Made by a program: the position numbers and the translations under genes. The notes beneath the pieces are model-generated. The model had not been told where the DNA came from. It saw nothing but the letters and a program-made list of their open reading frames with translations, and did not search any database. Below, one piece after another: positions 45,448-54,814 of a stretch of DNA of 64,000 bases (its first letter is position 1; every line of letters begins with the position of its first letter). Origin of the DNA: Naasia sp. (lineage in GTDB: Bacteria > Actinomycetota > Actinomycetes > Actinomycetales > Microbacteriaceae); contig NZ_JAODMK010000021.1 of assembly GCF_025465545.1 (NCBI RefSeq), forward strand, positions 1-64,000. The letters run 5' to 3'.

Positions 45448-48001
45448 CCGCGCCCGCCTCCTCGACGGACGGCCGGGGAGGCGCATCCTTGCTCAGGATC
45501 CAGGTGTCCTTCGCCCCTCCGCCCTGACTCGAGTTGACGACCATGCTCCCGCGCGGGGCGACCCTGGTGAGGGCGAGATCGGCGAGCCGGCAGTCGTTCG
45601 CGCCCGTCCCGCGCACGTGCACGAAGGCACGGAGATCGATATGCCGCGGCTCCAGGCGGGAGCCGGCGAAGGTGGGCATGGACGAGAGAGCGACGACCTC
45701 CTGGGCCACCCAGGCGTCGGGGTGCGCGGTGATCTCGGCCCGCCGTGCCGCGATCGCGGAGGCGGAGGCAGACGGGCCGATCAGCACGCCGATGCCGCCA
45801 TGGCCGTCGACCGGCTTCGTCACCAGCTCGCCGACGCGTTCCAGCACCGACATCCGCTCGGTCTCGTCCCTCGTCCGGTAGGTGGGAACCGACTCGAGCA
45901 GCGGATGCTCGTCCAGGTAGTAGGCGATCAGCTCGGGCAGGTGGCAGTACATGGCCTTGTCGTCGGCGACTCCATTGCCCGGTGCATTCGCGAGGAAGAC
46001 CGTGCCGGCCGCCGCCGCGTCGAGGATCGCGGCGCCGATCGGCCGGGCAGCGCTGTCCGTGAGATCCGCCAGCTCGGCGTCGAGCCGGAGATACAGTGCG
46101 CCGATCCGCTGGCCCGTCCGCCGATGCATCAGCGCTCCTCCGTCGACGACCAGGTCGTCGGGTCGCACGAGCAGCAGCCCGGCGCCGTCCGCCAGGCGGA
46201 GGTGCTCGAACCACGCGGAGCTCCGCTCCCCCGTGCTGAGCAGTGCGGGCGCACCGGCTGGAGCCCCGGCGAGGAGTGTGTCCCGCAGCATGGGCAGCAT
46301 GGAGCGGGGGTCGAGCAGCCCGTCCGGTCGCGGCAGCCCCGGCAGCACGGCGTCCATCAGCTCCCTCGCGGTCAGCGCGAAGGCGGCGCCGTTCGGGCTG
46401 CGCACATTGTCCTCGAGCACCCGCCACCCGCCGAACTCGTTGCGCACGAGGTCGAACCCCATGATCGGGGCGCGGACCACCCCGCGGGGCAACCGCCGCG
46501 CCTCGTCCCGCCAACCGGTGGCGCTCGCCAGATCGTCGGCGGAGATCACCCCGTCGGCGATCACGAGCTGATCCCCGTACACGTCCTCGAGGAACGCCTC
46601 GAGCGCACGCGCACGCTGGGTGAGGCCCGCCGCGAGCTCGCTCCACTCATAGGCGCTCAGGACCCGGGGCAGGAGATCGACGGGGACCGGCTTCTCCGCG
46701 CCCCGCACCCCGGAGGTGAGGCTGTTGGCGAGCGCCCAGCGGTCCCGCTCCTGCTGGAGCGCGGAGAGTTCCGACTCGGAGAGCGAGCGCACGTGCTCGA
46801 GGATCGGCGCGTAGTGCGGCCGTGGGCCGGCGTTGGGGCGTACCGCCTCGTCTCCCGCCCGGGTCCGGTATCGCGCCAGTGCCGGCACGACGGGACCTTC
46901 GCCGTGGGGCGGCCCCTGGCTCTCTCGGACCACGTGAGTCACCACATCGTCCAGCTCGCCCCGCTCCGCGAACGCCGCCCTCTGGCGGTCCGCGGACGTT
47001 CCGCGGGCGAGGACCGTCTCGGCGAGCTCGTGCACCTGGTCGAAGTCGCCGAGCTCCTCGAGCTGCGGTCGCAGCCTGCCGACGAGGGCCCGCACCACCT
47101 CCGCAGCGGGCAGCGGGCGCGGATGCACGCCGGAGTCGAGCAGCTTGCCGGAGAGGCCGCCGCGTGCCGCCTGCCACATCGCCGCACGGTGCAGGGGAAC
47201 GGCCTGGGGAACGTGGGGTAGTCCCGCCTCGATGTCCAGTTCTGCGGCTCTGACCGCCGCTCGGAAGAGACCCGCGACGAGGATTCCGTCGTCCACCAGC
47301 GGGCACGCATCGCAGACCCGCAATTCGAGGGTGGGCGCGTGGGCGCTCGGGCGCACGTCGAAGTAGGCCATCTTCGCGTCGGCGATGACGCCCGATGAGA
47401 TCAGGTCTGCGAGCAGCTCGTCGTAGGCCGCCGCGGAGGCGAGCGGGCCGGTGGCCCCCGCACTGGGCCACCGCTGCCAGATGATCGACCGGATGCTGGC
47501 GTAGCCGGTGTCCAGCCCGTTCCAGTAGGGCGAACTCGAGGAGAGGGCGAGGAGGACCGAGAGGTCGGGCGACAGCCGCTGCGCGATCTGCACCGCCAGA
47601 TCACGGTCGGACACGCCGACATGGATCTGCAGCCCGCAGATCAGCTGCTCGTCGACGAGCATCCGGTACTGCTCCTGCATGCGTCCATACCGGCCGGTGG
47701 GGGTGAGTTCGAAGTCGGCGTACGCCGACCTGGGGGCGGTGCCCACTGCGGCGATCCCGATGCCCTCCGGCCCCGCCACATCGATCACGCCCTGGCGCAG
47801 CCGCTGCAGCTCCCGGCGCAGATCGTCGAGAGTCTGCACCACGTCGGTGTTCGTCTCGACCGTGCTGCGCTGCAGCTCCGCGGAGTAGTTGGCGGCAGGG
47901 AGGCGCGAGAGCAGCCGTGGCGCGCGCGCCGACAGCTTCCCGCTCTCGAGGTCGATGAGGTGCAGTTCCTCTTCGGCTCCCAGGGTCAGCTCGGCCGCCA
48001 T
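45428..48001 (-). CDS. carboxylate-amine ligase (GCS2/YbdK type) fused to a circularly permuted type 2 ATP-grasp domain
   Basis: An 857-residue fusion. Residues 1-360 are a GCS2-type glutamate-cysteine-ligase-like domain (LTLGAEEELHLIDLESG, STVETNTDVV, LICGLQIHVGVSD). Residues 390-857 form a CP_ATPgrasp_2 domain (GFDLVRNEFGGWRVLEDNVR, LANAPGNGVADDKAMY, VTKPVDGHGGIGVLIG). Such fusions occur in actinobacteria and should make an amide or peptide-like bond; the product is unknown. It ends the flavin operon and is followed by an amidotransferase remnant. Confidence 0.9.
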   Translation of the reverse strand: MAAELTLGAEEELHLIDLESGKLSARAPRLLSRLPAANYSAELQRSTVETNTDVVQTLDDLRRELQRLRQGVIDVAGPEGIGIAAVGTAPRSAYADFELTPTGRYGRMQEQYRMLVDEQLICGLQIHVGVSDRDLAVQIAQRLSPDLSVLLALSSSSPYWNGLDTGYASIRSIIWQRWPSAGATGPLASAAAYDELLADLISSGVIADAKMAYFDVRPSAHAPTLELRVCDACPLVDDGILVAGLFRAAVRAAELDIEAGLPHVPQAVPLHRAAMWQAARGGLSGKLLDSGVHPRPLPAAEVVRALVGRLRPQLEELGDFDQVHELAETVLARGTSADRQRAAFAERGELDDVVTHVVRESQGPPHGEGPVVPALARYRTRAGDEAVRPNAGPRPHYAPILEHVRSLSESELSALQQERDRWALANSLTSGVRGAEKPVPVDLLPRVLSAYEWSELAAGLTQRARALEAFLEDVYGDQLVIADGVISADDLASATGWRDEARRLPRGVVRAPIMGFDLVRNEFGGWRVLEDNVRSPNGAAFALTARELMDAVLPGLPRPDGLLDPRSMLPMLRDTLLAGAPAGAPALLSTGERSSAWFEHLRLADGAGLLLVRPDDLVVDGGALMHRRTGQRIGALYLRLDAELADLTDSAARPIGAAILDAAAAGTVFLANAPGNGVADDKAMYCHLPELIAYYLDEHPLLESVPTYRTRDETERMSVLERVGELVTKPVDGHGGIGVLIGPSASASAIAARRAEITAHPDAWVAQEVVALSSMPTFAGSRLEPRHIDLRAFVHVRGTGANDCRLADLALTRVAPRGSMVVNSSQGGGAKDTWILSKDAPPRPSVEEAGADVRSGG

Positions 48002-48005
48002 GCCA

Positions 48006-48800
48006 TCACCCTACGGCGCGCATGTTTCCGGCAGTCGAAGCACTCCCCTCGCGAGCGTGAGCGGAGACATGCGCCCGCAGGCGAGGCGTGACCCGCAGCC
48101 CGCCGTGGCGGTCGACGGTGAGGACGTCGATGTCGCGGGTGCGGGTGGCCCGATCCAGGGCGGGCAGGCCGCCGGCGAGGATCGCGGTGGCGAGCACGTC
48201 CGCCTCCACGATGTCGCCGCCGAGCACGGTCACCTGGACCAGGTCGTCCAGCTGCCGGGAGCGCCAGACGTGCTCGCCTCGCTCGGCGGTCCCCGACGTG
48301 GCGATCGCGCTCCAGTCGGAACCGAGATCCACTGCCGTCAGCAGCCCGGCGGGGTTCCCCGGGTCGGCGATCCCGGTGCGCCAGGGCATGCCGTCAGGGG
48401 CGCAGCACACGATGTCCCCGCCCACGTCGACCAGCCAGGCCCCGTCCTGGGTCTCCTCCAGGATCCGTGCGGCGTCGCGCAGGGCGTGCGCCTTGACGAG
48501 GCCGGAGAGGTCCAGGCCGCCGTCGGGCCGGTGCGGCGTGAAGTCCCCGTCCGTCGCGGCCCGCCACTGGAGGGCCTCGCCATAGGCGGAGCGCAGCTCC
48601 TCGCTCGCGCGGGCGAGGGTCAGGTCTCCCCGGGAGACCCGGCTCAGCTCGGAGTCGGCACGGTAGAGGCTGAAGCGTGCCTCGATCGCCTCGAAGCGCG
48701 CCCGGACCGCCGCCACGACCTCCGCGGCGAGCGGTGAGGACCGGCGGTGCAGGGTGCAGCCGGTCCCCATCGTGGAGAAGGAGACGCGGAAGTCGCTCAC
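48006..48800 (-). CDS. apbE: FAD:protein FMN transferase (ApbE)
   Basis: A 264-residue flavinyltransferase: MGTGCTLHR-type N-terminus, FSLYRADSELSRVSRG, GGLDLSGLVKAHALRDA (the K-G/A motif), LVDVGGDIVC and SGTAERGEHVW, ending in DVLATAILAG. ApbE links FMN to Thr in FMN-binding domains outside the membrane. No signal peptide is visible, as in some actinobacterial ApbE proteins. GTG at 48800 overlaps the stop of the FMN-binding gene, its probable target. Confidence 0.93.
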   Translation of the reverse strand: MSDFRVSFSTMGTGCTLHRRSSPLAAEVVAAVRARFEAIEARFSLYRADSELSRVSRGDLTLARASEELRSAYGEALQWRAATDGDFTPHRPDGGLDLSGLVKAHALRDAARILEETQDGAWLVDVGGDIVCCAPDGMPWRTGIADPGNPAGLLTAVDLGSDWSAIATSGTAERGEHVWRSRQLDDLVQVTVLGGDIVEADVLATAILAGGLPALDRATRTRDIDVLTVDRHGGLRVTPRLRAHVSAHAREGSASTAGNMRAVG

Positions 48801-49312
48801 CAGCCGGCCTGGGCGAGGGCGGTCGCCGCGGACTCCAGGTAGGCGTCGCTGGTGACGGTCGCCCGGCTCACGGTGGTCACGTGGGCGGACTGCGCCTGGA
48901 GGATCTCACTCCGCAGGATCGGCGCAGCCGAGTCGGAGATCTGCACCGACCTCTGCTCCGCATCGGTGAGGTGCACGGCAGTGACCTCGGTGATCGCGCC
49001 GCCGGAGACCGTGACGGCCACCTGAACCGATCCGTAGCGGGTCTGCACGGAGTCGCCCGTGTAGGTGCCGTCGGCCGCGGAGGAGCTCGCCGCGCTGCTC
49101 GAGTCGGCGCTGCCCGTGGACGTGCCGGCCGAGTCGCTCGGCGTTGTGCTGCCGGTCGCGTCGCCGCTGCCCGAGGACGAGGAGGTGCCCCCGCTCGAGG
49201 AGGCCGTGTGCGAGATCGTGATGCTCTGCGTCGCCTGGGCGCCGAGCTCCCAGCCGAGGACCAGAACGGCGACCGAGGACAGGACGCTCGCGACCTTCGC
49301 GCGTGTTCTCAC
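48797..49312 (-). CDS. membrane-anchored FMN-binding domain protein
   Basis: A 171-residue protein: an N-terminal membrane segment (about residues 8-28), a 55-residue Ser/Gly/Thr linker and a C-terminal FMN-binding domain (DGTYTGDSVQTRYG, VQVAVTVSGGAITEV). The flavinylation site is the Thr of VSRATVTSDAYLESA; Arg stands where most have Gly (SGAT). It should carry covalent FMN on the outside. GTG at 49312 overlaps the reductase stop (GTGA), and apbE follows. Confidence 0.92.
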   Translation of the reverse strand: MRTRAKVASVLSSVAVLVLGWELGAQATQSITISHTASSSGGTSSSSGSGDATGSTTPSDSAGTSTGSADSSSAASSSAADGTYTGDSVQTRYGSVQVAVTVSGGAITEVTAVHLTDAEQRSVQISDSAAPILRSEILQAQSAHVTTVSRATVTSDAYLESAATALAQAGW

Positions 49313-50769
49313 CAGTCGAACCTCTCCACGTGGATGCGGTCCTCCCGGACCCCGGCGGCGAGGGCGTCCCTGACGACCAGGTCGGTCCAGGGCTGCGGCC
49401 CGCAGACGTACAGGTCGGAGGAGAGCAGGTGCGGGAACACCGTCTCGAGCCGGACGCCGCGCGCCTGGTCGGCGGCGGTCAGCCAGCTGCCCGACCCGCG
49501 GGAGCCGGTCATGCCGAAGATCCGGCCCCCGGCCCGCTCGACGAGTGTGCGGACCTCGCCCCAGAGGTACTGCTCGTCGGTGGACCGCGCGCGGAGCAGC
49601 ACGGTGGCCTCCCCTGGCGCCAGTCGGGCATCCTCGAGCATGCTGCGCACCGGCGTGACGCCGATGCCTGCAGCGACGACCGCGAGGTAGGGGGCCGTCC
49701 GGTTCTCCCCGGTGAAGATGCCGTAGGGGCCCTCGAAGGAGACCCGAGTGCCGCGAGGCAGCTCCGCGAGCTGGCCGCTCCCCGTGCCGAGGGCGCGGAC
49801 CGTGATGCGCACGCTCCGGTCGTCGCCCACGCTCGAGAAGGAGATGGGGTGCGCGTGCCACCAGGTGCCGCGGCTCCAGAAGCGCCAGGTGGCGTACTGC
49901 CCCCCGACGATCCCCAGGCGGCTCAGGTTGCGCCCGGACAGGTGGAGGGAGATGACGCCGGGGGCGATCGTCTCCACGTCCTGCACCTGCAGACGGTGGC
50001 GGAGGGTGGCGATCGTCGGCACCAGGAAGCGGTACCAGCCGACCGAGCCGACGGCGAGGGCCGTGATGCCGATCCAATAGAGCCGCTGCCAGGTGCCCTC
50101 GGCGAGCATGCCGCCGACGCTCAGCTGGTGCGGCACCGCGAAGAGCACGGCGCCGTAGCTGAGCAGGTGGATGGCGTGCCACACCTCGTAGGGGAAGCGC
50201 CGGCGGACGGCCACGAGTGAGGTGACCACGACGGTGATCAGGAGGCCCATGGCGAGGACGGAGAGCACGATGTCGCCCAGCGAGAGCAGGGAGAGCGTCT
50301 CGGCGACCGGGTCGAGGCCGTCGGCGAGCCCGTAGCCGAGGATCAGCAGCACGCCGTGCGCGAGCAGCAGAGAGAGGGCCGGCTTCCCCAGCTTGCGGTG
50401 CAGCCCCATCACGACGTCGCGGCCGAAGGTGCGGTCGACGATCGGGATCCGCGCGGCGAGCACGAGCATCACGAGCACGAGGTCGGTGCCGACGAGGCCG
50501 GAGACGATCCCGGCGGCGGTCACCGCGCCCGACAGGCTGCCCGATGCGGCCGGGCCGCCGTAGGCGAGCCAGAGGGCCACGGCGAATGCGGCGGATGCGC
50601 AGCAGAGTGCGGTCAGGAGGTCGGCGGTGAGTGCCCGGCGAGAGGCGAGGCGGGCGCGCGCCGCACCCGGACGGCGGGCGCCCGCGTTCGCCGGACCGAC
50701 CGCTGCCCTGCCGCTCCCCGGCCCGGTGCCGAGAGGAGGGCCCGAGGGCCCCGTGCTGGCGGTGGTCAT
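49309..50769 (-). CDS. ferric-reductase-like membrane flavocytochrome with an FNR domain
   Basis: A 486-residue protein. About six membrane helices (residues 45-260) hold probable heme His residues in GLHRKLGKPALSLLLAHG and WHAIHLLSYGAVLFAVPHQ. The C-terminal half is a ferredoxin-reductase-like module: HAHPISFSS (flavin), GIGVTPVRSML (NAD(P)) and LYVCGPQPW. It probably passes electrons from NAD(P)H through flavin and heme across the membrane to the FMN-binding partner encoded next. Confidence 0.92.
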   Translation of the reverse strand: MTTASTGPSGPPLGTGPGSGRAAVGPANAGARRPGAARARLASRRALTADLLTALCCASAAFAVALWLAYGGPAASGSLSGAVTAAGIVSGLVGTDLVLVMLVLAARIPIVDRTFGRDVVMGLHRKLGKPALSLLLAHGVLLILGYGLADGLDPVAETLSLLSLGDIVLSVLAMGLLITVVVTSLVAVRRRFPYEVWHAIHLLSYGAVLFAVPHQLSVGGMLAEGTWQRLYWIGITALAVGSVGWYRFLVPTIATLRHRLQVQDVETIAPGVISLHLSGRNLSRLGIVGGQYATWRFWSRGTWWHAHPISFSSVGDDRSVRITVRALGTGSGQLAELPRGTRVSFEGPYGIFTGENRTAPYLAVVAAGIGVTPVRSMLEDARLAPGEATVLLRARSTDEQYLWGEVRTLVERAGGRIFGMTGSRGSGSWLTAADQARGVRLETVFPHLLSSDLYVCGPQPWTDLVVRDALAAGVREDRIHVERFDW

Positions 50770-50882
50770 GAGGAAAGACTGCGCCGGGACGCTATGAGCC
50801 TCCGATGAGCCGGGCAGGAGAACCGTCGGAAGCCTCGGACCCGGTCAGGGCGACGCGGCTCGCCGACGGCTCGGCACCCGGG

Positions 50883-51659
50883 TCAGTTGAGCGGGCGGGT
50901 GCCCGGATCCACGACGCCTCCTGCGTAGAGGCTCCTCGCGGCGTCCTCGAGCGCGGTCAGCGCGATGCGCTGCGTCCACGGGCCGTAGGAGATGCGGGCC
51001 ACCCCGAGCTGCTCGAAGCGGGTGGAGCTCTGCGCCCCCGGGACGCCGATCACGCTGATCTGCTGCGGCCCGAGAGCCTCCACCAGCTGCTCGACCGTGT
51101 CGTCGCTGAGCTTGCCGGGCACGAAGAAGCACGTGGCCCCGGCACCCAGGTAGGCGCGACCGCGCTCGATGGCGTCCGCGAGGACCTCGGACGGGTCTCG
51201 GTCGCCGGCCCGCAGGAAGACGTCGGTGCGGGCGTTGAGAGCGAACGGCACGCCTTCGCTCTCCGCAGCGGCGACGGAGGCGGTGACGGCCGCGAGGGCG
51301 TCCGGCAGGGGCTTCACCTGGTCCTCCAGGTTGGCGCCCACCACGCCGACGGCGATGGCGCGACGCATGGTGTCCCCCGGGTCCCCGTAGCCCGCTTCGA
51401 GGTCCGCCGACACCGGGAGGTCGCCGACGCTCGCGACGATGCGTCCGATGATGTCGAGGTGCAGGTCGAGCGGGATCTTCTCGCCGTCCTCGTAGCCGAA
51501 GGTGGCGGCGATCGCGTGACTCGCCGTGGCCAGCGCCTTCGTCTCGGGCAGGGCAGCGACGACCTTCGCCGTGACGACGTCCCAGACGTTGACGACGGAC
51601 AGGATCTCGGGGGCACGGTGCAGTTCGACGAGTCGGCGGGCGCGGGATTCGATGCTCAT
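50883..51659 (-). CDS. isocitrate lyase/PEP mutase-superfamily protein
   Basis: A 258-residue TIM-barrel protein: LSVVNVWDVVTAKVV at the N-terminus, PVSADLEAGYGD (metal-binding Asp/Glu) and ALNARTDVFL. The Cys-containing KKCGH loop of isocitrate/methylisocitrate lyases is absent; VGANLEDQVKPL occupies that part. It belongs to the broad group annotated as ICL/PEPM family, with several possible C-C or C-P lyase activities. Confidence 0.88.
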   Translation of the reverse strand: MSIESRARRLVELHRAPEILSVVNVWDVVTAKVVAALPETKALATASHAIAATFGYEDGEKIPLDLHLDIIGRIVASVGDLPVSADLEAGYGDPGDTMRRAIAVGVVGANLEDQVKPLPDALAAVTASVAAAESEGVPFALNARTDVFLRAGDRDPSEVLADAIERGRAYLGAGATCFFVPGKLSDDTVEQLVEALGPQQISVIGVPGAQSSTRFEQLGVARISYGPWTQRIALTALEDAARSLYAGGVVDPGTRPLN

Positions 51660-51750
51660 CCCCCCACGCTAGCCCTGCCCGCGTTGCCGGATGCTGACAG
51701 CCGCGCACGCTCCGGGCAGCACCTGCAGCGGTGAGGAGGGGCGACGGCCG

Positions 51751-52722
51751 CTACGGCGCCAGGGGCACCGACTCCGGGTTGGCGAGGGTGAGCACGGCCC
51801 GCACGATGCGGGGGCTCTCCTGCAGCTCCTCTTCGAGGGCGTTGAGGAGCACGGCCACGCTCGTCTCGTCCTCGTTGCCGACGAGGTCGATCGCGGCGAC
51901 GAGGAACACCCGGCTGGGGCCGACGTACTCGATGTGCAGGTAGGTGACGGCGGTGATTCGCTCGTGGCTGAGCAGCCGGTCCAGTGCCGCCCCCCGGACA
52001 CGGTCGTCGACCGCCTCGCCGACCAGGAAGCGCCGGTTGCGCTCGATCAGCACCACCGCCACCACCGCGAGCAGGACCCCGACGAGGATCGACCCGATCG
52101 CGTCCGGAGCCGCGTTCCCGGTGAGCTGGTGCAGCAGGATGCCGGCGAACGCGATCAGCAGGCCGACGAGTGCCGCGGCGTCCTCGAAGAACACCGCCCG
52201 GACCGTGGGGTCGGAGGTGTGCAGCACGAAGTCGAGCAGGTCCTTCTCGCTGGTCGCGGCCCCGCCGCGGGCCTGCCGGTAGGCCTGCAGGAACGAGATC
52301 CCCTCCAGCACGAAGGCGATCCCGAGGACCAGGTAGGAGACCCCGTAGTTGCTCGCCTCGGCGGGCTCGAGCAGCTCCTGGATGCCGTGCATCACCGACA
52401 CCGCGGCGCCCACCGAGAAGAGTCCGAAGGCGGCGAACATCGACCAGACGTACGCCTCCCTGCCGTAGCCGAGGGGGTGGCGCGGATCGCCGGGCCGCGC
52501 CGCCCGCCGGCCCGCGACGAAGAGGAACACCTCGTTGCCGGCGTCGGCCCACGAGTGCGCGGCCTCGGCCACCATGGAGGCGGAACCGGTGACGACCGCC
52601 GCCACCGTCTTGGCGATCGCGATCAGTCCGTTGGCGACGAGGGCGACGAGGACGGTCAGCGTCGACTCCGGCTTCTCCTCGGCTTCGGCCGGCGCGGTGT
52701 CGGCGGACCTCGCATCGCTCAC
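51751..52722 (-). CDS. cation diffusion facilitator (CDF) transporter
   Basis: A 323-residue membrane protein with six helices and an extended C-terminal cytosolic domain. AEAAHSWADAGNEVFLF in helix 2 has the CDF HxxxD metal site, and a second HQLTGNAAPDAIGSILVG in helix 5 has the other. It exports Zn2+, Co2+ or Mn2+ in exchange for protons; metal is not determined. Confidence 0.92.
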   Translation of the reverse strand: MSDARSADTAPAEAEEKPESTLTVLVALVANGLIAIAKTVAAVVTGSASMVAEAAHSWADAGNEVFLFVAGRRAARPGDPRHPLGYGREAYVWSMFAAFGLFSVGAAVSVMHGIQELLEPAEASNYGVSYLVLGIAFVLEGISFLQAYRQARGGAATSEKDLLDFVLHTSDPTVRAVFFEDAAALVGLLIAFAGILLHQLTGNAAPDAIGSILVGVLLAVVAVVLIERNRRFLVGEAVDDRVRGAALDRLLSHERITAVTYLHIEYVGPSRVFLVAAIDLVGNEDETSVAVLLNALEEELQESPRIVRAVLTLANPESVPLAP

Positions 52723-52844
52723 GGCCTCATCCTGTCACCGGCCGTCCCCGGAGAAGGAGGGATGGCGGAGGAGGGCTCCGAGCGCTAGCCGGGTGTCCCG
52801 GCCGGCGTGCTGACGGCCGTGGCCGCCCCCGGTCACGGTCACGG

Positions 52845-53516
52845 TCACGGCCGTGATTCGCGCCGATCGGGCTCGATGCCCAGCGCGTCGAAGTCGATCA
52901 CGAGGTCTGCGCGATCCCGCGTCGAGGCGATGAGGCGGGCGTTGGGCTCGTCCACGGTCTCGGCCCAGGCGGCCGCGGCGTCGGGGGTCTTGCCGAACCG
53001 CACGTGTCGCGCGACCAGTCGCCCGATCCGGAGCCGGTCCTCGACCTGTGAGTACCAGACCTCGGTCAGCTCCCGGCGCACCGCCGGCCACGGCTCGGGG
53101 TCGGCGAGCAGGTAGTTGCCCTCCGTCACCACCACCCGCGCGTCCGGCCGAACGGCGATGCTGTTCGCGATCGGCTGCTCCAGCACGCGCTCGAAGGCGG
53201 GCGCGTACACCGTGGTTCCGGTCTCGGCCCGCAGCCTGCGGAGCAGCGCGAGATAGCCGTGCCCGTCGAAGGTGTCGAGCGCCCCCTTCCGGTCACGCCG
53301 GCCGAGCAGGTCGAGGGCCGCGTCGGCCAGGTGGAAGCCGTCCATCGGGACCCACACCGCCGCGATGCCATCCGCGGTCAGCGCACCGACGAGCCACTCG
53401 GCCAGGGTGGACTTGCCCGCGGCGGGCGCGCCCGTGATGCCGATCAGGACGCGCGGGCCGGCGTCCGCCAGCCGGCGCACGCGGTCGAGCAGCTCGGAGG
53501 AGTTCACCGGCGACAT
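52845..53516 (-). CDS. P-loop nucleoside/sugar kinase (uridine kinase/phosphoribulokinase-like)
   Basis: A 223-residue kinase with Walker A GITGAPAAGKST (residues 22-33), VWVPMDGFHLADAAL and VTEGNYLL. This is the actinobacterial group annotated as nucleoside/nucleotide kinase family, related to fructose-transport accessory kinases (FrcK). The exact substrate is unknown. It diverges from the alpha/beta hydrolase gene with only 26 bp between start codons. Confidence 0.9.
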   Translation of the reverse strand: MSPVNSSELLDRVRRLADAGPRVLIGITGAPAAGKSTLAEWLVGALTADGIAAVWVPMDGFHLADAALDLLGRRDRKGALDTFDGHGYLALLRRLRAETGTTVYAPAFERVLEQPIANSIAVRPDARVVVTEGNYLLADPEPWPAVRRELTEVWYSQVEDRLRIGRLVARHVRFGKTPDAAAAWAETVDEPNARLIASTRDRADLVIDFDALGIEPDRRESRP

Positions 53517-53542
53517 GTTACGGGGCCGCCTACACTCGTCCG

Positions 53543-54466
53543 ATGGCTTTCGCTACGGATCCGGCCCGGACCCTGCCCGCCTCCGAGGCGACGGTCGCAG
53601 GCAGACGGATCCGCTACTTCGAGGCGGGTCCCTCCTCGGCGGCGGTCCCGCGCAGAACGGACACCCCTGTCGTCGTGCTGCTCACCGGTGCCGGCGACAC
53701 GGTGTCCTCCTGGCTCCCGGTGCAGACCCGGCTCGCGCGCCGGGCACGAGTGCTGGCCTATGACCGGTCCGGCATGGGCGGCAGCTCGGGAAGCGGATCG
53801 GACCGACTGGACGATCTCGTGGCTGAGCTCGAGGGCTTCATCGACGCAGCGGCTCCGGGGAGCTCCTGCGTTCTGGTCGGCCACTCCTTCGGCGGCCTGC
53901 TCGCCCGCGTCTTCGCGCAGCGCTTCCCCCATCGCGTCGCCGGCCTCGTGCTGCTCGACGCGACTCCGGACCGCCTCGCGGAGAGCGCCGTGCTGCGCCG
54001 CGGCTTCGGACTGTTCGTGCTGCTCGGGGCGCTCGTCCGCGCGCTCGCGCCCGTCGGGCTCGTCCGGGCCCTGTTCCGCCTGGGCGCCTCGCCGCTGTAC
54101 CCCGACCAGCGCCACTTCGAATCGATGCTCGACGACGGCGCGCGACGGTCCTGGCGCAGCGAGGTGGAACGCGAGGTCCGCGGCGGCATGGTGCCCGAGC
54201 TGAGGTCCGTGCTGCCGGTCTCCCGGGAGGCGCGGCGCGAGCTGGCGGTCTCCTCGTTCCCGGCCGTCCCGGTGACCCTCGTCACGAGCAGCACGTATCC
54301 GGCCGTCTGGATCCGGCTGCACGAGGAGATCGCCCGGCGCTACGCCCGCAGCCGGCACCTGCTCACCGGCGACCGGTCGCACTACATCCACATGCGCAAC
54401 GTCGACCTCACCGTCGAGGCGGTGGAGGACGTGCTGGCGGCCGTGGATGCGGCGGAGGCGCACTGA
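53543..54466 (+). CDS. alpha/beta hydrolase
   Basis: A 307-residue hydrolase: LLTGAGDTVSSWLPV (oxyanion region), nucleophile elbow VGHSFGGLLAR, LVLLDATPDRLA and C-terminal His in LTGDRSHYIHMRN. The substrate cannot be inferred. It is followed by a convergent small gene 1 bp after its stop. Confidence 0.9.
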   Translation: MAFATDPARTLPASEATVAGRRIRYFEAGPSSAAVPRRTDTPVVVLLTGAGDTVSSWLPVQTRLARRARVLAYDRSGMGGSSGSGSDRLDDLVAELEGFIDAAAPGSSCVLVGHSFGGLLARVFAQRFPHRVAGLVLLDATPDRLAESAVLRRGFGLFVLLGALVRALAPVGLVRALFRLGASPLYPDQRHFESMLDDGARRSWRSEVEREVRGGMVPELRSVLPVSREARRELAVSSFPAVPVTLVTSSTYPAVWIRLHEEIARRYARSRHLLTGDRSHYIHMRNVDLTVEAVEDVLAAVDAAEAH

Positions 54467-54467
54467 T

Positions 54468-54764
54468 TCAGCGGGTCGCGACCGTCGTCCACCGTCCCCG
54501 GCTCTGCCGGGTCAGACGGGTGTCCTCCACCGCCGCGCGCTCTTCGGTGACGGACACGGCGTGCTCGCCCACCTGCACGGCGACCTCATCGTCCTCGACC
54601 GTGAACCGAACGGTGATCCGTGCGGCCCCTCGGACCACGTTCACGCTGGACGCCTCGAGCAGGGCGACCTCGGCGACCGCGTCGGCGGCGGCCGGCAGCA
54701 CCTCGTGCGGGGCGGTCCCGGGACGCAGCGGCCCGATCGTCATGATCACCCGGTAGGACGGCAC
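54468..54764 (-). CDS. small protein of unknown function
   Basis: A 98-residue protein with a ferredoxin-like pattern of strands and a helix (YRVIMTIGPLRPG, ITVRFTVEDDEVAVQVGEHA). No catalytic motif or membrane segment is visible. It lies convergent to the alpha/beta hydrolase and upstream of nothing obvious. Regular codon use supports it as a real gene. Confidence 0.7.
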   Translation of the reverse strand: MPSYRVIMTIGPLRPGTAPHEVLPAAADAVAEVALLEASSVNVVRGAARITVRFTVEDDEVAVQVGEHAVSVTEERAAVEDTRLTRQSRGRWTTVATR

Positions 54765-54814
54765 GGACCCAGGATAGGCACGAGCAATGCAGCCGCCGGG
54801 TCAGCGCTCAGTCG

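Noticed and set aside
52831-52848. Three tandem GGTCAC hexamers
   Set aside because: Too short to be meaningful and located across the stop of the kinase gene; slippage at a simple motif is enough to explain it.
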